Origin: Candidatus Latescibacterota bacterium
GTDB lineage: Bacteria > Latescibacterota > UBA2968 > UBA8231
Reading direction: 5' to 3'
DNA: 6,651 nt
Assembly: GCA_021295675.1 (NCBI GenBank)
Contig: JAGWBY010000091.1
Coordinates: 1-6,651, forward strand
Each line of letters opens with the position of its first letter. Position 1 is the stretch's first letter. The notes under the pieces are model-generated. The model saw only the letters and a list, made by a program, of their open reading frames with translations. It searched no databases and was not told the origin of the DNA. This document shows, piece after piece, positions 5,450 through 6,651 of the stretch. Made by a program: the position numbers and the translations under genes.

Positions 5450-6126
5450 ATGCCTTCCTGGACGTAAGTGGCCTAGTCTCACCACTAGCCTTGAGTCCGC
5501 AACAGGCGGCCACCAACCTAGCCGTGGCCCTGATGTGCGGTCTGATGGTGGCTCGCTTCTACCGCTGGGTCACGCACCGGTCGAGCAATGCCAACGCCTT
5601 CGTCAGCGCGTTGATCGTTCTGGCGATGATCACCTGCCTCGTCATCATGGTCATTGGCAACAACCTGGCCCGGGCTTTCGGGCTGGTCGGCGCCATGTCC
5701 ATCATCCGCTTCCGCACCGCAGTCAAGGACGTGCGCGACATCGTCTTCATCTTCTTCAGCCTCGCCGGGGGCATGGCTGCTGGTGTCGGTCTGGCCACCA
5801 TCTCCCTGGGCGGGACCGTGGCGATCGGTCTGGCCATGCTGGGTGTCGAGAAGGTCCAGTCTCGCTCCCGCCGTCAACGCGACTATCTGCTGCAGATGAC
5901 CTACACACCGAGTGCCGGGATTGAAGCTCCCTACCCCGACATCCTACGCCGCTTCTGCCGCCGCCATCACCTCGTCAACACCCAGTCCCAAGCCGGGGAC
6001 GATCTCGAGATCTCCTTCTACGTGAGTCTTAGGAACGAGGATGCCTCCAGCCATCTGGTCTCGGAACTACGTGCCCTGCCCCAGATCGGTCGCGTGAACC
6101 TGTTCTTCGACGAGGACTGCGACTGA
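5446..6126 (+). CDS. DUF4956 family integral membrane protein
   Basis: A 226-aa protein with about four transmembrane segments (roughly 22-40, 52-71, 97-117 and 119-135) and a cytoplasm-sized C-terminal domain (about 147-226). The signature between TM2 and TM3, NNLARAFGLVGAMSIIRFRT (72-91) continuing AVKDVRD, is the most conserved part of DUF4956. Its buried Arg and Asp residues suggest a functional intramembrane or interfacial site. The start is taken as GTG at 5446 because it forms a GTGA overlap with the VTC stop and gives the family's normal N-terminus. An upstream GTG at 5332 in this frame would overlap the VTC gene by 118 nt and is unlikely. No clear Shine-Dalgarno precedes the GTG, which fits translational coupling. 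Molecular function is unknown. Adjacency to VTC suggests a membrane anchor or conduit for the polymerase, which is inference. Confidence 0.88.
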   Translation: MNAFLDVSGLVSPLALSPQQAATNLAVALMCGLMVARFYRWVTHRSSNANAFVSALIVLAMITCLVIMVIGNNLARAFGLVGAMSIIRFRTAVKDVRDIVFIFFSLAGGMAAGVGLATISLGGTVAIGLAMLGVEKVQSRSRRQRDYLLQMTYTPSAGIEAPYPDILRRFCRRHHLVNTQSQAGDDLEISFYVSLRNEDASSHLVSELRALPQIGRVNLFFDEDCD

Positions 6127-6162
6127 TCACTCCACCACTCGCCATTCAAAAAGGACAACGCC

Positions 6163-6651
6163 ATGTCAACCGGTCAGTTCTCGCGCCCCATCGGGGGTGC
6201 CCTGCCCCTCATCTTCTTGTTACTGGCAAGGACGGCTCTGCAGGCCGATCTGTCGCCCAGCATACACCTGAGCGATGATGGGTCCACCCTGATCCAGTCC
6301 GGGCCGTCGGCCAGTACCCTGTACGATGAGACGGTCGCTGCGTTTCGAGCCAGCCGACTGGTGGGACCAACTCACCGCCAACTACGGCACTGGAGAGAAC
6401 ATCCTCGCCGATCTGACCGTGGAGGGCGTCACCTATCCCGAAGTGGGTGTGCGCTTCCGCGGCAACACGTCGTACACGAGGACGGGGGACTCCGAGAAGA
6501 AGTCCTTCAACATCGAGCTGGACTTCGTCGACGAAGACCAAGACCTGATGGGCTACCGGACCCTCAATCTCCACAATGCCTATCTGGATCCCTCCTTCAT
6601 GCGCGAGGTCCTCTACTTCCACGAGGCCCGCAACTACGTCCCCACGCCTAA
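6163..6651 (+). CDS. CotH kinase family exported protein, frameshifted and running off the window
   Basis: AAGGA lies 7 nt before this ATG, 36 nt after the DUF4956 stop. The first frame gives a signal peptide (hydrophobic core about 11-26, ARTALQA cleavage region) and reaches STLYDETV, a common opening of CotH domains. After about 6337 this frame becomes Arg-rich nonsense and ends at TAA 6649-6651. The +1 frame instead reads RFEPADWWDQLTANYGTGEN, VEGVTYPEVGVRFRGNTSY, EKKSFNIELDF and LNLHNAYLDPSFMREVL, a good CotH domain with the G-R-G and N-x-D-P-S-x-M-R landmarks, open to the window's end. CotH proteins have an atypical kinase fold; Bacillus CotH phosphorylates spore-coat proteins. The catalytic core lies mostly outside the window. 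The gene is a recent frameshift or a sequence error. Its last-gene position in the VTC-DUF4956 cluster supports the call. Confidence 0.8.
   Translation: MSTGQFSRPIGGALPLIFLLLARTALQADLSPSIHLSDDGSTLIQSGPSASTLYDETVAAFRASRLVGPTHRQLRHWREHPRRSDRGGRHLSRSGCALPRQHVVHEDGGLREEVLQHRAGLRRRRPRPDGLPDPQSPQCLSGSLLHARGPLLPRGPQLRPHA
6326..6651 (+). pseudogene. CotH domain portion in the shifted frame (3' end beyond window)
   Basis: Reading from 6326 gives at least 108 codons without a stop to the end of the window, and this is where the recognisable CotH sequence lies. The ATG at 6326 has no Shine-Dalgarno and would give a protein without a signal peptide, so it is not taken as a native start. The true gene should join codons up to about 6336 in the first frame to this frame. 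The net change is +1 relative to the present reading (one base gained, or 2, 5 or 8 lost). The short distance between DETV and the ADWW motif slightly favours a small deletion. Confidence 0.75.

Overview
The window looks like a chromosomal segment from a Gram-negative, outer-membrane-bearing bacterium. The reasons are two or three lipoprotein-type signal peptides, a HlyD-like periplasmic adaptor and a strong sigma-54 (-24/-12) promoter match. The lineage cannot be fixed from sequence alone. All recognisable genes lie on the + strand. GC by eye is about 63% in the right half but nearer 45-50% in sampled parts of the metalloprotease gene.

Layout. (1) 2-250 is the 3' end of a histone-deacetylase-family amidohydrolase gene. 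(2) 284-1639 encodes a predicted lipoprotein joining a short leucine-rich-repeat block to a leishmanolysin-type (M8) zinc metalloprotease. It lies between two near-identical 22-nt sequences, one of which is the end of the deacetylase gene, so it may be an inserted cassette. (3) 1640-1931 is a non-coding stretch with a sigma-54 promoter and several small inverted repeats. (4) 1932-3464 is a probable two-gene operon: a DUF4136-type lipoprotein and a secreted protein resembling DUF3300. Both are broken as read, the first by an in-frame TGA where a Trp is expected, the second by a one-base shift near 3019-3023. (5) 3600-6651 is a tight four-gene cluster: HlyD-like adaptor, VTC-domain polyphosphate polymerase, DUF4956 membrane protein and a CotH-kinase-family exported protein. 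The VTC and DUF4956 genes overlap by 4 nt. The CotH gene is also shifted: its conserved domain lies in a different frame from its signal peptide, and it runs off the window.

How they may work together. The VTC domain would make polyphosphate from ATP in the cytoplasm, DUF4956 would be its membrane partner, and the CotH protein and adaptor would act outside the inner membrane. VTC, DUF4956 and CotH genes are, to my knowledge, recurrent neighbours with no settled joint function, so this cluster is the best candidate for an undescribed system. The joint function proposed here is inference. Three lesions in about 4 kb, each followed by well-preserved sequence, mean either recent decay or base-level errors in the sequence; this should be settled first.
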